NCBI GenBank assembly: GCA_020543525.1
Contig: JAHYIO010000005.1
Coordinates: forward strand, 1,461,001-1,525,000
Direction of reading: 5' to 3'
DNA length: 64,000 nucleotides
Origin: Coriolopsis trogii
Lineage: Eukaryota > Basidiomycota > Agaricomycetes > Polyporales > Polyporaceae
The notes beneath the pieces are model-generated. The model had not been told where the DNA came from, searched no databases, and saw only the letters and a list, made by a program, of their open reading frames with translations. Positions within the stretch are counted from its first letter, which is position 1. Each line of letters starts with the position of its first letter. The position numbers and the translations under genes are program-made. Below are positions 49,851 through 61,487 of this stretch, one piece after another.

Positions 49851-49950
49851 GCTTGGATGGCTCAGTTGGTTAGAGCGCAGGTCTCATACGTTTGTATGAC
49901 CACAGTTGTGGGTAATCCTGAGGTCGTGAGTTCGATCCTCACTCCGAGCA
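49851..49950 (+). tRNA. tRNA-Met (CAU), elongator, with intron
   Basis: The acceptor stem pairs GCTTGGA with TCCGAGC plus discriminator A. The D arm (GGCTCAGTTGGTTAGAGC, box A region), the anticodon stem and a TTCGATCC T loop (box B) are all present. The anticodon CAT is at 49885-49887. A 26-nt intron (49889-49914) sits one base 3' of the anticodon, the canonical eukaryotic nuclear position; removing it gives a 74-nt tRNA of elongator-methionine type rather than the initiator. It needs tRNA splicing endonuclease to mature. Confidence 0.95.
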
Positions 49951-49969
49951 ATCGCAATGTCAGGTATGG

Positions 49970-49974
49970 TTTTT
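49970..49974 (+). terminator. RNA polymerase III T-run
   Basis: TTTTT begins 20 nt after the tRNA-Met gene, at the expected place for a Pol III terminator. Confidence 0.7.
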
Positions 49975-50508
49975 GTGCTTGCAATTGTCCTTCATACGCT
50001 CAACTTTCCCACAAACAATTGATTGGTTCAGCTGCGGAGTGAAATTTCGCTCGACTGAGACAGATCCGACGAGAGGTTGCTAACGAGTGATAGGCATACC
50101 ATTCACAACACGTACGCAGGCTACGTTGGGAGGAACTGAGCCCACTATACAGCCCGCGGTCTTGTACATCTGCAGAGTACCGATATCGTTGACCGGGCGA
50201 GATAAACGGAGTCGAGTGACAGGGCGGCGGGCGTTAACGTTGTGTTCGTGCGAGACACTTACCTACGTTATTACTCGATTACGCACTCGTTCCTTCCCGT
50301 CGCAGTAGACTACAACGGACGTTATGGTATGGTATAAGTAACTTGAAGGGCAAGCGGTTGAGAGAGGCGACCGCTGCCACTAGCAGTTGTGAGATTGCCC
50401 GTATATTATCTCGAGGCCACACTGGAGTTTACATGAAAGGCAGTTGTTCCGGTGTGGAGGGATGTCCATGTCAATGTCCATGAAGCCATAGCTGCAACAA
50501 GAACGCCA
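49975..50508. other. No gene recognised
   Basis: Space between the tRNA gene and the 3' end of the DUF6534 gene. Reading the latter past its stop at 50509 in another frame gives about 35 more residues (ending near 50410), perhaps the original end of that gene. Confidence 0.4.
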
Positions 50509-52407
50509 CTAGTAGACTGCAGCATATGTCAGCTTGCCTCGCAAGTCATTTTCGTGCACATGGTAGCTACGCACGTTTGGTAGCCACGATTCCAATGCCA
50601 GCGTAGATGAGGTTGTCGGGCATGGCAATGGCCTGGAGGGTGTTTGCCAGGATGATGAGCATCATACTATGCAGCACCGCAGAGGGCTTGACTCACAAAC
50701 GCGAACGATAGCATGTTGAAGACACTGTCAATTCATAGGGAGCACGAGTTAACGAAGCTCAGCAGATCAAACGAGAATGTGTGCAACAGCGGAGAGTACC
50801 GATGCTCACCCAGTTACGAGTCCTGCGTATGCATGCATGAGCATCGGAATTGTGCAAAAGCCGAGTCGCACATACCGGTGTTTATGGAGTAAAGTATGAG
50901 AACATCGATCAACCCGTCTGTTTGCTTGATCCCAGTACGGCTCCGGTGCAGAGAGAAGATGAGTGCGGCGGTGAGCAAGGTGTCTGCGAGAGCGGCAATA
51001 CCGACCCCAGCAGAATTCATCCACTGCAAGTCCAGGGATGAGCATGAGCAGCAGAGGTAGAAGTTAGGACGACGTACAGCCTGGTTTGGGTTGTGCAGTG
51101 TAGGGTGAATGAACGTCAGGACAGTAACGCCTATACGTCATTCAACATGAGACAGCTGATGTTTGCTCTGCCATCAGAACGTACCCCATGCAAGTCCTGA
51201 TCATTGCAAGTGACGGTCAGATACATGCCATCATGAGCGGAAGAGCGCGGTCTTACCTAGCTCTGCAAGCAGCAGAAGAGCCTGAGAAGACGCATATGGC
51301 ATAAGTATGCATGCCGTGAGGTACAAACTTGACCGTCGCATCAGACTCACGCAGAAGAATACCAGTGGTCGAAAGTTGCGTCCGACTATGCAGCACATGA
51401 GCACAATATTTGCAATGGCGGGAGCGGTTGCACTCACTCATGTATACGCGACGTAGGAAGAAGCTACGCGATGTCAGTACCGAGCGAGAGCCTTAGGGAG
51501 GCAGGAAAGCTTACATTTGCGGGACAACTATGACAGCACCCTATATTGCGGGCGTATGGGTCAGCTTGAAGGGAAGAAGATACTTGACGTCTTCAACCGC
51601 TTACCGTGACACCACCTAACAGCTGTGGAGAAGACGACTGAGAACCGAGATTTGCAAGATCACGACTGATAGCTTACATCGATCGACCAAACTCCCTTGC
51701 CTAGCGCGAGCGGATTGAAGTAGTTTGTTGCTAGGTAGTAATAGCTAAAGGTCATGTTAGCTGTGGGAACAATCGAATATCAAATGGGAGTGGGTCACCA
51801 AATGTGCGTGCAAAGCATAGTGTGGAACGTCTCCAGGACGCTGAGTACGAGATAGCGTGAGGGGGAGGCAAACACGGCCAATTCTGCATCAGGACGCACA
51901 GCACGGAAGTCACCTACTCTCAAAAACTAAGACAAATCAACCCCAGGGCTGCAAGAGTGTATTACGCACCAAGCCCTTGAACAGCCGTCCATCTTCCCTG
52001 TATACACGGTAATACCGGCAACACTGATGCACGGTCCATCCATATTGCCTACAGACTCCGTCAGCCACTATCCGGTCAGCAAGGCCCTAACGGGCCAGTT
52101 TCCTGACATACATGAGACCAATAAACGTCCCGATGAGCAACGCACCAAACGTGTTGTCCAGAGCGGGGATTGGAGGAAGCAGAGCAGAGGGACCCGCTCC
52201 TGGCGATACTGCTGCTGCGGCTGAACTGGGTGCAACGGAAGACTTGTCGAATGAAGCGGAAACGCAAAGTAATGAAGGGAGAGTACTACGAAGAGGGTCC
52301 AGCCCGCGTGGTTTACCACAGCAAGCGAGCGATAAATATACTCTGGGGATCCAAGGCACCGTTCTGAACCGTGTACAGTCGGTGGTACCGCCGGAACAAA
52401 CGCACAT
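50509..52407 (-). CDS. DUF6534-type seven-span membrane protein, possibly decaying
   Basis: A chain of many short minus-strand exons spells a DUF6534 protein, an agaricomycete-specific family of GPCR-like membrane proteins of unknown role. In order: PPIPALDNTFGALLIGTF (exon 1 to 52112), a segment matching VHQCCRYYRVYREDGRLFKGL (52048-51970), VLETFHTMLCTHIC, YYYLATNYFNPLALGKG, small exons up to FFLRRVYM, NFRPLVFFC, LTFIHPTLHNPNQA, then WMNSAGVGIAALADTLLTAALIFSLHRSRTG and VLILYSINTG, and finally NTLQAIAMPDNLIYAGIG. Two oddities: the junction after FKGL does not hold frame with a GT-AG intron (a GC donor at 51968 would), and the last exon meets TAG two codons in (50509-50511), where relatives usually run on. 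The start at 52407 is tentative. Confidence 0.6.
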
Positions 52408-53169
52408 CCCCGAGAAGGTTGTTCGAATGATGAACTCACCACCACTGCGGGTTTACGGCAAGGGACTTCATGTATCTGCCCTTATCGAAGGTTCTGCACT
52501 ATGATATAGTCAGCGAGCCGCACGTTTCGCAACCTACTCTCTGCTCGTCTCCCCCAGCATGGCTCACAAGCAAGTGAGTCCCTTTGAACCTCTTGTATGA
52601 CATCCTTTGCACACAGTCGGCGACTGAAGCCTGAATGACCCCAAGTCGTCGAGACAGCCTCACCGGATTCTTGCGTTGATCTTCTTACACCGCTGTTCAT
52701 GTTGACAGATCGCATCGCTCTGATGTCATGACAGCCATGGTCATTCACGGTGGACAAAGTTCGCTGCTCGTATCGAGAGGACAAAACTCACCGCGTGAGA
52801 CCTAGGTGCAGAACTTTTAAACGTTCTACAGATCGCGTTTAGTGCGTTATACTCATCGTGAGGTACGGATCTCAAAGGTTGATAGTAGATACGCTGCCTG
52901 CCGGTCAACTCAGACGGGGCTACACGCCGTGAGCGTATTCAGCAGGCATCCAAAATTTGTGAGTTTGCGATAGACACTGGTACGAAATCGTTGAGAAACA
53001 GAGTGAGAGAGGACGACACGCGTACGTCTATGCACCGGGCTCACTGACTGGTCACTGCACAGATCAGTGCGCTTCAGCGATCTGTGCAGATTACATAACC
53101 ACGTCGCCTGTCATGGCATTGGCGCTCCCTCCAACCTGATCCCCATCTTACTGTCCAACCACCACCACC
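52408..53169. other. Divergent promoter region, no gene seen
   Basis: 762 nt between the divergent DUF6534 and Crinkler/RHS-like genes. Nothing recognisable; both promoters should be here. Confidence 0.45.
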
Positions 53170-56100
53170 ATGGATGCCAATCTCCCAGCCGTCCACGCTC
53201 CTGCCGCAGATATTGGGCAAGACGCTGCGACTGACCATGACAGCAAGAAACGTCGGCCTAGCTCGGACACATCGGTTGCTGCGACGGTCAAGAAGTCTCG
53301 TATTGAGGCCGACGACCAGGAATCGTCTTCTGCTCAACTTGAACTGGTTCTAGAGTCTCAAGATGCAACGTACGCGGGCTTCACGGCAGAAGAGCTTGAG
53401 GAATGGCAGAACGACCCCGTATTACAGCGCGAAAAGGGGCTGCCCGACGCCTATTACGATAAGTACATAGCTCTTTCTCTCATAGTCAGGGTGGTCAAGG
53501 ACAAGAAACCTGGCACATTCAACAAGGACTACGAGGAAGCGGGGTCACTGGTGCTCCGTGAACTTGTGGACTGCAACCCGTCATTGTCAACGATGCTGGA
53601 ACAGCGTGATTTCAAGGGTGTCATGACTTCAGGTGAGTCCTGCTTCTTCTCGCTTTGCTGCCAGCCTAACCTGCTTGCAGCTCTCCTCTTGGCATCTCCT
53701 ACTGAAGAAGAGACTGGTTATGCGATATATAGCGATGCCGCTCAAGAAGGTCTGTGCGCTGTTGTATCCAAACATCACCTGCACCTTCTGAGTCTTGTCA
53801 CAGCGGTTGAGGCCTCTTGGTTCACGCCGTTCCAAGGTTCCACAAGTGTCCTCCACGCTACCATCCGCGATTACATGGACAAAACCAAGCACGACCTGTA
53901 CGCACGCTATGCATCCTTTGCTCAATCATCAGGTACCGGCAAGTCACGGATGAACGATGAATTAGCGAAAGAGATTCTCTACATTCCTGTGAATCTTGCC
54001 CGTAGCGCGAATGGTATATTAGAGATCTGTCCAGGCCCACCGATATCATGGCTCATGACGTTGAACAGTCTTTCCCCCACCGGACCAACATGCGCGCGCG
54101 TGTGTGTTAGATAGTGATAAGAATGATCGACTCAACTATGCCAAGAGAGTGCAGGCTTTTCTCTACGCCGTGTTCTCCAAGACCAGAGAGCATTTGGAGA
54201 AGATTGCGGAAGACAATGCCTTACCGATCAAGCGTACGTGCTCTCATCAAGTGTAACAAACAATGCACTGAGTGTAACGCATAAGCCAATGCAAATGTGG
54301 GTACCCATGAACGAGTCAAGACATTTGCAGGACTTTTCCGGGCGAAGATGATGGAAGGCATGCGATGGGGAAGTCATGGCGAGTATCGGACCACGTTCTA
54401 CGAGGAAGTGCAAGCCAAGGCATTTGAGGTGGGTCTATATCTTTCCTATGTGAACTTCAGCCAACGTCCTCTAGGTATACAAGCGCTCTGCTTGGGATGG
54501 TAGACAATCCAGTCCGAAAGTCAAGATGGTAACACAGACGGATGGAAGCCGTAAGTGGCCGTCAAACACCTGTAGACGATCGTCGATATGCTGATGAGAT
54601 ACGGGTGGCACAGAGCGCGAGGAGACGGTGGATGATGCTGCAAGGGCATTGATCCAATTTCTCACCTCCTCCACTGGCCAGTCCGACAAAGAGCCCCGTG
54701 TTGTCCTGTGCTTTGACGAGTCTCATGAGCTGACCGAGCATGTAAACGGCCAGGACTGGACACGATACTCGGAGCTACGGCGCGGCCTCCGAGTCATTGC
54801 AGAGCGGCCTATCTTCACTCTCTTTCTATCCACGGTGGGCAAGCTTGAGCAATTTGCTCCTCTCCCAGAACTTGACAGTTCGAGTCGGATTGTGGAGAGG
54901 AGGTTGAACGTACTGCGACCAATTGTGGCTACCCCGCTCGATCTCCTGGCTGCCAAGTTTCCGGCCGAGGGGTCAATCCCTTGGACTCTGACAAGAGTTG
55001 CATCGACATCTCACATGGCTCATCTCGGGCGCCCGCTGTGAGTGGTCAGCGGACTTGTTATGGCTCGACTGACCATTGCTGTTGCAGGTTTGGTGCGATG
55101 TATGATTCAGGCCGGTGGTCTTCCCCGGAACGCGAGATCATCGACTTTGCGATCAGCAAGTTGGTGAAGAGCCGCACTCCACGCAGCAAGTTGAATGAAC
55201 TCCAGCTGCTGGCATCGATAGGAGTTCGAATCCCAATCGACTTCAAACAGTCCTTTGCGGAGGACAATCCAGAGCGGCGACTTGTTTCGGACCACTTGCG
55301 TCTGCTGCTCTACGCAGATGTCGGATTCTCCCGAACAGTCACTGCCGCCGCCTCCGAGCCACTTCTTGCAGAAGCTTCGTATGAAATTTGGGTCGGGCGG
55401 AGATGGTCGGGCGGCGAACCCGTTTCGTCGTCTGTGGACAAGAACATGTTTTACGTGGCGAACAATTACCTGAACAAGTCGCATATGGACCTTGGTACGC
55501 GCGGGGAGGTTGTCGCGGCTATGCTACTACTGGACGCACGCGATCGTGCAACAACGCTCAAGGACAGTAATTCCAAGGATGCCACCCTCGAGTACTCCGA
55601 CTCGACGGAGGCTGCCCTCAAGCGTATCGTCACCGTGCCACAGTTCCTCGAAGCGCTCATCGGAACCTCGCTTGAGTCATGCCTTGCCAGCCTCCCGACG
55701 TCGTTTCGCAAAGAACATCGGGACACGTCGCTGGGAGACGCGTTCAAGGACTACCACGTCTATTTCAACCACTTTGTCAAGGCGCACAGCTTTGACATGG
55801 TGAACCAGAGGCACCTAATCCTCGCGATCTCCCGCAGCGCAGCGCTGATTTGCGCAGACAACCAGGGTGGACTGGATATCATCATCCCGATCCTCCGGGG
55901 CGAGGACTTGGTGAAGGACAAGGTGTCGGCGATCATGATCCAAGTGAAGAACAGCAGGCAGTACACGACGAAAGTGAAGACGAGGCTGTTCACGGGCATG
56001 AACCCGTATGGGTGTGGGGTGTTTGACAAGGACGTGGAGAACCCGCCTCCGGTCGTGCGCATGGTCTTCGCGCTCGCGTCGAGTGCGTCCATTGTGACCA

Positions 56101-56507
56101 CTCCGCAGCGCGCCCAGCGTGGCTCTGAGCGAATCGCGGAGGCTATGAGGGCTGCGGAAGCCGCAAAGGTCGAAAAGGCTTCAAAAGCTAAGGCTGCGAA
56201 GGGATCCCGATTCACGGCGTACGACCTCTGGTTCGCGGGAGCCTCAAAGCACACTTTCGGAGTCGTCCAGGACCAGCAGGAGGAAGTGGAACTCGCGAAG
56301 CTCCTCAAGACGATGCGGGAACGTGACGCGATTGACTTGCACAAGATCAGCGAGGTGCAGGACGCGGTCCGGCAGATGCAGCCGCTGGTGTCGATAGACC
56401 AGTCTCACTTCAAGAACTGGGTGCATTTCGGGGAGAATACGAGGATCGGGTGCGAGGTCGACCTTGAGGACGTTGAAGAGGAAGCTGAGTCACCGGAGGT
56501 GCTGTAG
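53170..56507 (+). CDS. Crinkler/RHS-like P-loop ATPase with C-terminal nuclease-type domain
   Basis: Eight exons (53170-53632, 53681-53749, 53804-54013, 54111-54233, 54286-54428, 54475-54550, 54614-55037, 55088-56507) give 975 residues. After an acidic/basic head with KKRR and KKSR clusters, a STAND/AAA-like ATPase follows: Walker A in QSSGTGKSR with Lys224, Walker B in VVLCFDESHEL with Asp396, then LRRGLRVI and a sensor-like LFLSTVGK. The second half contains RHLILAISR, LDIIIPIL and, after a spacer, MIQVKN, the D...QxK pattern of restriction-type PD-(D/E)xK nucleases. This is the domain pair described for the fungal and oomycete Crinkler (CRN) and trypanosome RHS proteins, thought to derive from transposons and used as effectors or in conflicts inside the genome. 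No signal peptide is seen. The first two introns (48 and 54 nt) keep frame and have no stop. Cell role is inferred. Confidence 0.8.
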
Positions 56508-59500
56508 TCCACTAGTACCGCCCGACGAAGTTCTTGTATGAGATGTACGATAACACGGGGATGTAGGCATATACTTGCCGCGCGCGTGCACACCGAGTGG
56601 ACTTTGAGGCCGCACAAGGGAGAGTGCTGCTTGAGATATCGATCAGGTTGATCATTGTCAACGACGTCAATGGACGCGCGACAAGCAAGACCTTGAACAA
56701 TTTGAGATGTCGGCAATAGCATGTACAAGGAGGTTGAGACACTTGATGTTTACATTGCTCGTGCGGACTCGCCTTACATACAACCAACAGACGATATCGC
56801 GAGTCGGACGTGTGGATGACGACACTGGCGTCCGGTTGCTCTCGTCCCTTAACGGCTGAGGAATTATTGGGGACCTGGCGATGATCATCAATACGCAGAC
56901 AGTACAATCCTAAGTTGATCCTAAGTCAATGTACAGAGTGACCCCAGATCTGGGCTAGCATGCATACACCTACACCATCCGGGACGCGAACACATCTTTG
57001 GTTTCCTCAAGAACCGAGAGCCGACGCTCCAGTTTGAACACCGGCTCGCTGGTACTTGTACTACACCCTCGTCCGGACTCCACTCACCACTGGCAGCTGA
57101 CTCCGGTATACTGATACTGTCGTCCATCCCTGCCATGCACACGTCCCAGCGATGTCCGTCCTGAGGCTCACGCTTGAAGCTCTCAGCCACGACTCACCTC
57201 TCCAGATTGTCCGCTGTCCGGAACGTGCCCACAGCGAGTCGAGGGTCCAGGGCTACCCACCATTGAATTGCAATAGTACCGTACGTACGCCGGCGCCGGA
57301 CACAGCATCAGGGAAAACCCAAACCTCGTATTAGGGATAACAATGCCTAATTATGACTAAAATGGGGAATTAGTTGATTAGCATAATATGGTAGGTCCCC
57401 AAATAACAAGCGCGATTAGAAGTCATTAGTCGCACATAAGTGCAGCAATATCACGTTGATTAGACCTATTTTATCACACATTCTTGGCCCGATATCTGCT
57501 CGATCGCACATAGAAGAAAGCTGGCATTGGGTTATACTCAACTACATGGGGATTTACTACTGTATAGAGAGCGCACAAACAGACAGGTACAGGCTCAGAT
57601 GCTACCACACAGCCGTCTGGGAACCTGATGGCGTGTAGAGAGGAATGTCCAAGCCATTGTTTGGAAGAGGACGCACACAAAATCTGAGTGACGTGGGTAG
57701 CAGCTTGCTGAGGCTCTTGCTGCGGAAACATTGACGTAGGCCTGTGACTTCACCGCTGACTGAGCTCCAAGTTGACATGTGGCAGCGAAGTCAGGGATAG
57801 AACATCACGTACATGGAGAACTGGTGGGGTACCGTACACAGCGAAAACTCAACCTCGTTGATACTACTCACCTGGTTGTCTGCAATACAAATTCCCAGCG
57901 TCAGCAGAAGAAGGCTAGAGAATGACAGATATCACGCACCAACGTATCAGTGCCTCTCCTCTCTGCCTCGAGGTTTGCGTGCCATCGAATGCCTGTCACT
58001 TCTCTGTAGCTTCGCTTCAACGCATGGACGGGACAATGCAAAAGGGGGGGGGGCATCGGGGGACAAATCCACTCCAGTAGTCATCATGGGAGCCCAGGGT
58101 ATTCAGAGTGGTCGGTAGCAAGACATAGACCCCAGAAAGCAGAGCCTGAGCCCGAGCCTACAAGCCGAGTGCAGAACAGTCCACAGAAGGTTAACCGAAC
58201 GAGATGCCAGAGGCCCAGATGATAGAACCGCAGTAAGCAGAGACAAGTGAAGTTCGAAGTTCCTGGACACCTTCAGGTTCCAGGTTTCCGAGGGAGAAAG
58301 GTGGAGTCCGTCTGGGGTGGGAAACGCGACCACAACCACGTTGTTTTAATTCTGGAAGTGTTTCATGTATAAATGTGGAAAGGCTATTCGATGGGACCCC
58401 TAACAGTCCTTACCTTGTGACGTCATCGTAAAATTGTTCAGTCCTAGCGCTGGTCAGCCACATCTGTACAGTTCTGAAACTAAGTTCTTCTCGCGGGTTT
58501 CTCCATACCCGTCGTTTGAGCATCAGGATCTTCACATCTACACTTGAAATATAGTGTTCGGTCTCATGTTGTCGAGTTGTTGATCTGATGGGCAACGCGG
58601 CGAGCGACTTGCAACTTGTGGTGCGGTTTGCCATGACTGATACGGCTTTTTGATTGGACCAAGGATGACCTCTTGAGCGCTCTGCCTCTGGGTTCGTACC
58701 AACACTAGTCGTAGATATGGAGTAGGATCGATGCATCCCAGATTGGGCGTCCGTCCACCTGGATGCATCCGCTTACGGATGTCGGTCCGTTCTATGCGGA
58801 CCGCGATCCGACCGGCACCGATGATCCCGATAAACCAGCATGTGACGGTCTCCGGGGCGCCTCTCACCACTTCTCACCCTCTTGGCTTTCGCTTGCTCTT
58901 TCCGCTCTCTCGTTGTGGCGTTTGTCTCCGTGTCTCTCTGACATCTGTGTCTCATACTCTGGGTCGTGCTTTTCCTTGCTCTTCTGCGCGCTCTCCTCTC
59001 TGCTCCGTCACTTTCGTTCAGATTATCGACAAAAGCCTTCGTGGTGATCACCACAAACAATTACGTCGGATGCGACTGTGACGAGAAACACAAGGAGGGT
59101 GGCCAGGATGGCTCGGGTGAGGAAGTGATGGACAATGCGGATGGCGATGAGGGTAGTGAAGTGTACGGCGAGAGGTCAAGAGGGAGGAGGGATGGACCGT
59201 GATGAGGATTGAGAGGATGGTACGTCCTCGTCTCTTTCGTTTGTCTCCCTCTCTCGTGTCTCTTCTTGTTGCTGTTCTCTTCGTGCATTCCTCACCCTCG
59301 CGTCAAGTAAGCAGCGAGGGACGAGGCAGCACGGGCAGCGAGGGTCAGGACGGCGATGACTATTATCCTGTTCATCCCTGTTTTCGTCGCTCCTTGTCTG
59401 TATTGTTTTGTACTTCGTCTTCTCACTACCTGTGTCTAGCCTTTCTGTCTCGCCGCTTCTCCGCGCTCCAGAACTTAACTCTCGGGATTGGTAGAATGAC

Positions 59501-61085
59501 GTATAATGCATATAGTCGGTCACGGTTATGCATGTATATCTGAACTGCCAACAAACCAACATGAGTAGAAAAAGTATGCATTCTGTGCATTCTGATGCAT
59601 CCACCTGGATGGACTTCTCTTTAGGCTGGATGCATCCGCCCTACTGAAGATGCTTGCGAGCCGGCACGCAAATCGCTTCCGCCCCATATATCGAGCTGAT
59701 CTTGGTTCCCGCGTACTTCGTGTCTTGGGAGCGCTTTTTGACCAAGCTATCGCTTCCGCTCTCTTGCGGTCGCGTGGGACAAGTGATCTGCGTTCACGCA
59801 AGAGGCTGTGACGCCAGATGATGACACCGCCTCGACTGCGTCGCGCAGTCCATTCCACTCGTCCGTATCGCCCGTGGCTTCTTTTCGATTGGCGGTTTTG
59901 AAATTATGGTGAGCATCTTCTCGTCTTCTTACGATGCACTGTTTAGGCTTGGGGGACGCGGTCTTCCACCTGGATTGACTCGTGCAGATGAGGTGATCGC
60001 CCGAGAAGGAGCCTCTCATACCTCTTCTTCTGCTCCTGGTAATCGAAGTTCAGGGTAAGGGTGCTTGCACCGCTCGTTCACAGGATGATGAAGGATTCGT
60101 TGGACATGGAAGCATTCAAAGGTAGGTCGTGCAACTTAATTACCCAATTTGTACTGACCGATTGCAGAAGCTCTGCTTGTTCCGTTCCCAGCGCTGGGTG
60201 CTAATGCGAGGATACGTCGGAGAGTGTCGGAGATCCTCTTCTCGTTCGCCTCGTTCCCCCACCCCCGCTATAATGCGCGTGTTACCCTGTGAGTTCGCTT
60301 CTCCCTCCAGTTCAGACGTGTCGCCTCATTCATGCTTGATGCCGCGGTCGCAGTTCCGCTGCTGACTAGGTGAATGCACCTGCGGACATAGACCCTCTAT
60401 TCAGGGTTGCGGCGGACTATTGACCTTGTCGTGTATCAATGGCGTCTGTAGAAGCCCGTGATGTGGTCCGACGTGATTACATCTTTCTGTGCTAGTTGCG
60501 ATCCCACGTGTTGGTCGAAGTACCGAACCCTTCCGTCTCTCACTTAGACTGCGCGGACCAGCAGCTACTCCGCACAAAGTGTTTGTCTTTGTCCATGGGG
60601 CTGGTTCGGTTCTTGACACGGCACTTACTAATGGATATAATTGCTGTTTTGAAACGAGAAGTATGAATCGCTGACTTATGGCACGAGGTACTTAAAGAGC
60701 CAGGGGGGAGCCGGTTTGGTATCCTCTTCAACATGAGCATCGACTTTAGCACCGTACATGAGCGACAGAACGCTTCGTCCACCGACGAGTCTGCGTGCGT
60801 TGCCAGATCCTCTGCGTATCTGCTTTTACTCACATGCGTATAGTGCACATGAGGAGGCTGGGGTTGCCACTGATTCCAAACCTCCGTGCGCCGTCCCAGT
60901 CCACTCTTACACACGGTCTAGTATTTACATGCGAGTAGCGCACCTGGCGAGCAAGGCGCCGCGCCTTCCACCCCACTTTCCTCCACGTATGTTTGGGTTT
61001 GTATCCGCATCCTCGCATTGACCGGTATGTTAGTCGGAATCTATCCGTCTCAGGGGTGTCGACTTCGGGGCCTGGCACCTGGACC
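56508..61085. other. Gene-poor, repeat-bearing stretch
   Basis: No recognised domain in 4.6 kb. Notable items: a minus-strand coding-like end at about 57070-56980 (KLERRLSVLEETKDVFASRM then a stop) without a gene body; an A/T-rich patch at about 57310-57480, unlike its surroundings; a G10 run (58044-58053); repeated GGATGCATCC palindromes around 58740-58775 and 59594-59635; and alternating pyrimidine- and purine-rich blocks (58860-59220). It could be an old transposon or a decayed gene. Confidence 0.45.
58731..59640. repeat. Segment framed by repeated GATGCATCC motifs
   Basis: GATGCATCC occurs twice at the left end (58732 and 58763 area) and twice at the right end (59594 and 59628 area). CTGGATGCATCCGC is shared exactly between both ends in direct orientation, and CCACCTGGATG is also shared. 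The about 0.9 kb between contains no recognised protein. It may be a small mobile element or a diverged repeat; target-site duplications were not found by eye. Confidence 0.3.
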
Positions 61086-61487
61086 ATGGGCACTGTGACT
61101 ATCAATTACACCATCGAACCCGTCGGACAGCCTATTTGGGTGTCGAGCGCCACGATGGTGCAACTGATTGCTGCCATCCCAGACAACCATCCGAGGGTTC
61201 GTATTTCTTGTTTGGGCCTACGAACTGCCGTCGAGCTGACTTTATGGACGATTCAGGTTCACTTCAAGGTTATTATTACCATTCGTATGCTTCCTGGTGG
61301 TCAACCCACTCCTGAGGTAGATGTGGAGCTTGTCACCCGCTTTTCGGAGACGTGGGAGGAGCGGATGTGGTGGCAGTTCGGCGCACATTTTCGAAGGCGC
61401 TACTCCAGACAACTTGCGCGGCTTTTCGCAGAGGTGATACTTGGCGAGGGAGACTTGGCAGATTCTGTTGCGATGGAGACCGGCTAA
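61086..61487 (+). CDS. Uncharacterised small protein
   Basis: A plus-strand frame from ATG 61086 ends at 61487. A plausible 60-nt intron (GTTCGT at 61197 to TTCAG at 61256) gives 113 residues; unspliced it is 133, as the intron keeps frame. The product begins with an amphipathic strand-rich part (TVTINYTIEPVGQPIWV) and ends with a helical, Arg/Trp-rich part (EERMWWQFGAHFRRRYSRQLARLFAE). I do not recognise the family. It may be the last part of a longer gene beginning upstream, since a second open frame of the same phase extends back to 60993. Confidence 0.3.
   Translation: MGTVTINYTIEPVGQPIWVSSATMVQLIAAIPDNHPRVRISCLGLRTAVELTLWTIQVHFKVIITIRMLPGGQPTPEVDVELVTRFSETWEERMWWQFGAHFRRRYSRQLARLFAEVILGEGDLADSVAMETG

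Noticed and set aside
53170..54114. 314-codon frame as a separate protein
   Set aside because: It is the unspliced reading of the first exons of the Crinkler/RHS-like gene; the introns keep frame. Its end after SANG is intron sequence.
54475..54500. Possible intron donor (GTAGAC) inside the sixth exon of the Crinkler/RHS-like gene
   Set aside because: Reading on without splicing keeps a sensible frame to the GTAAGT donor at 54551, which is the stronger site.
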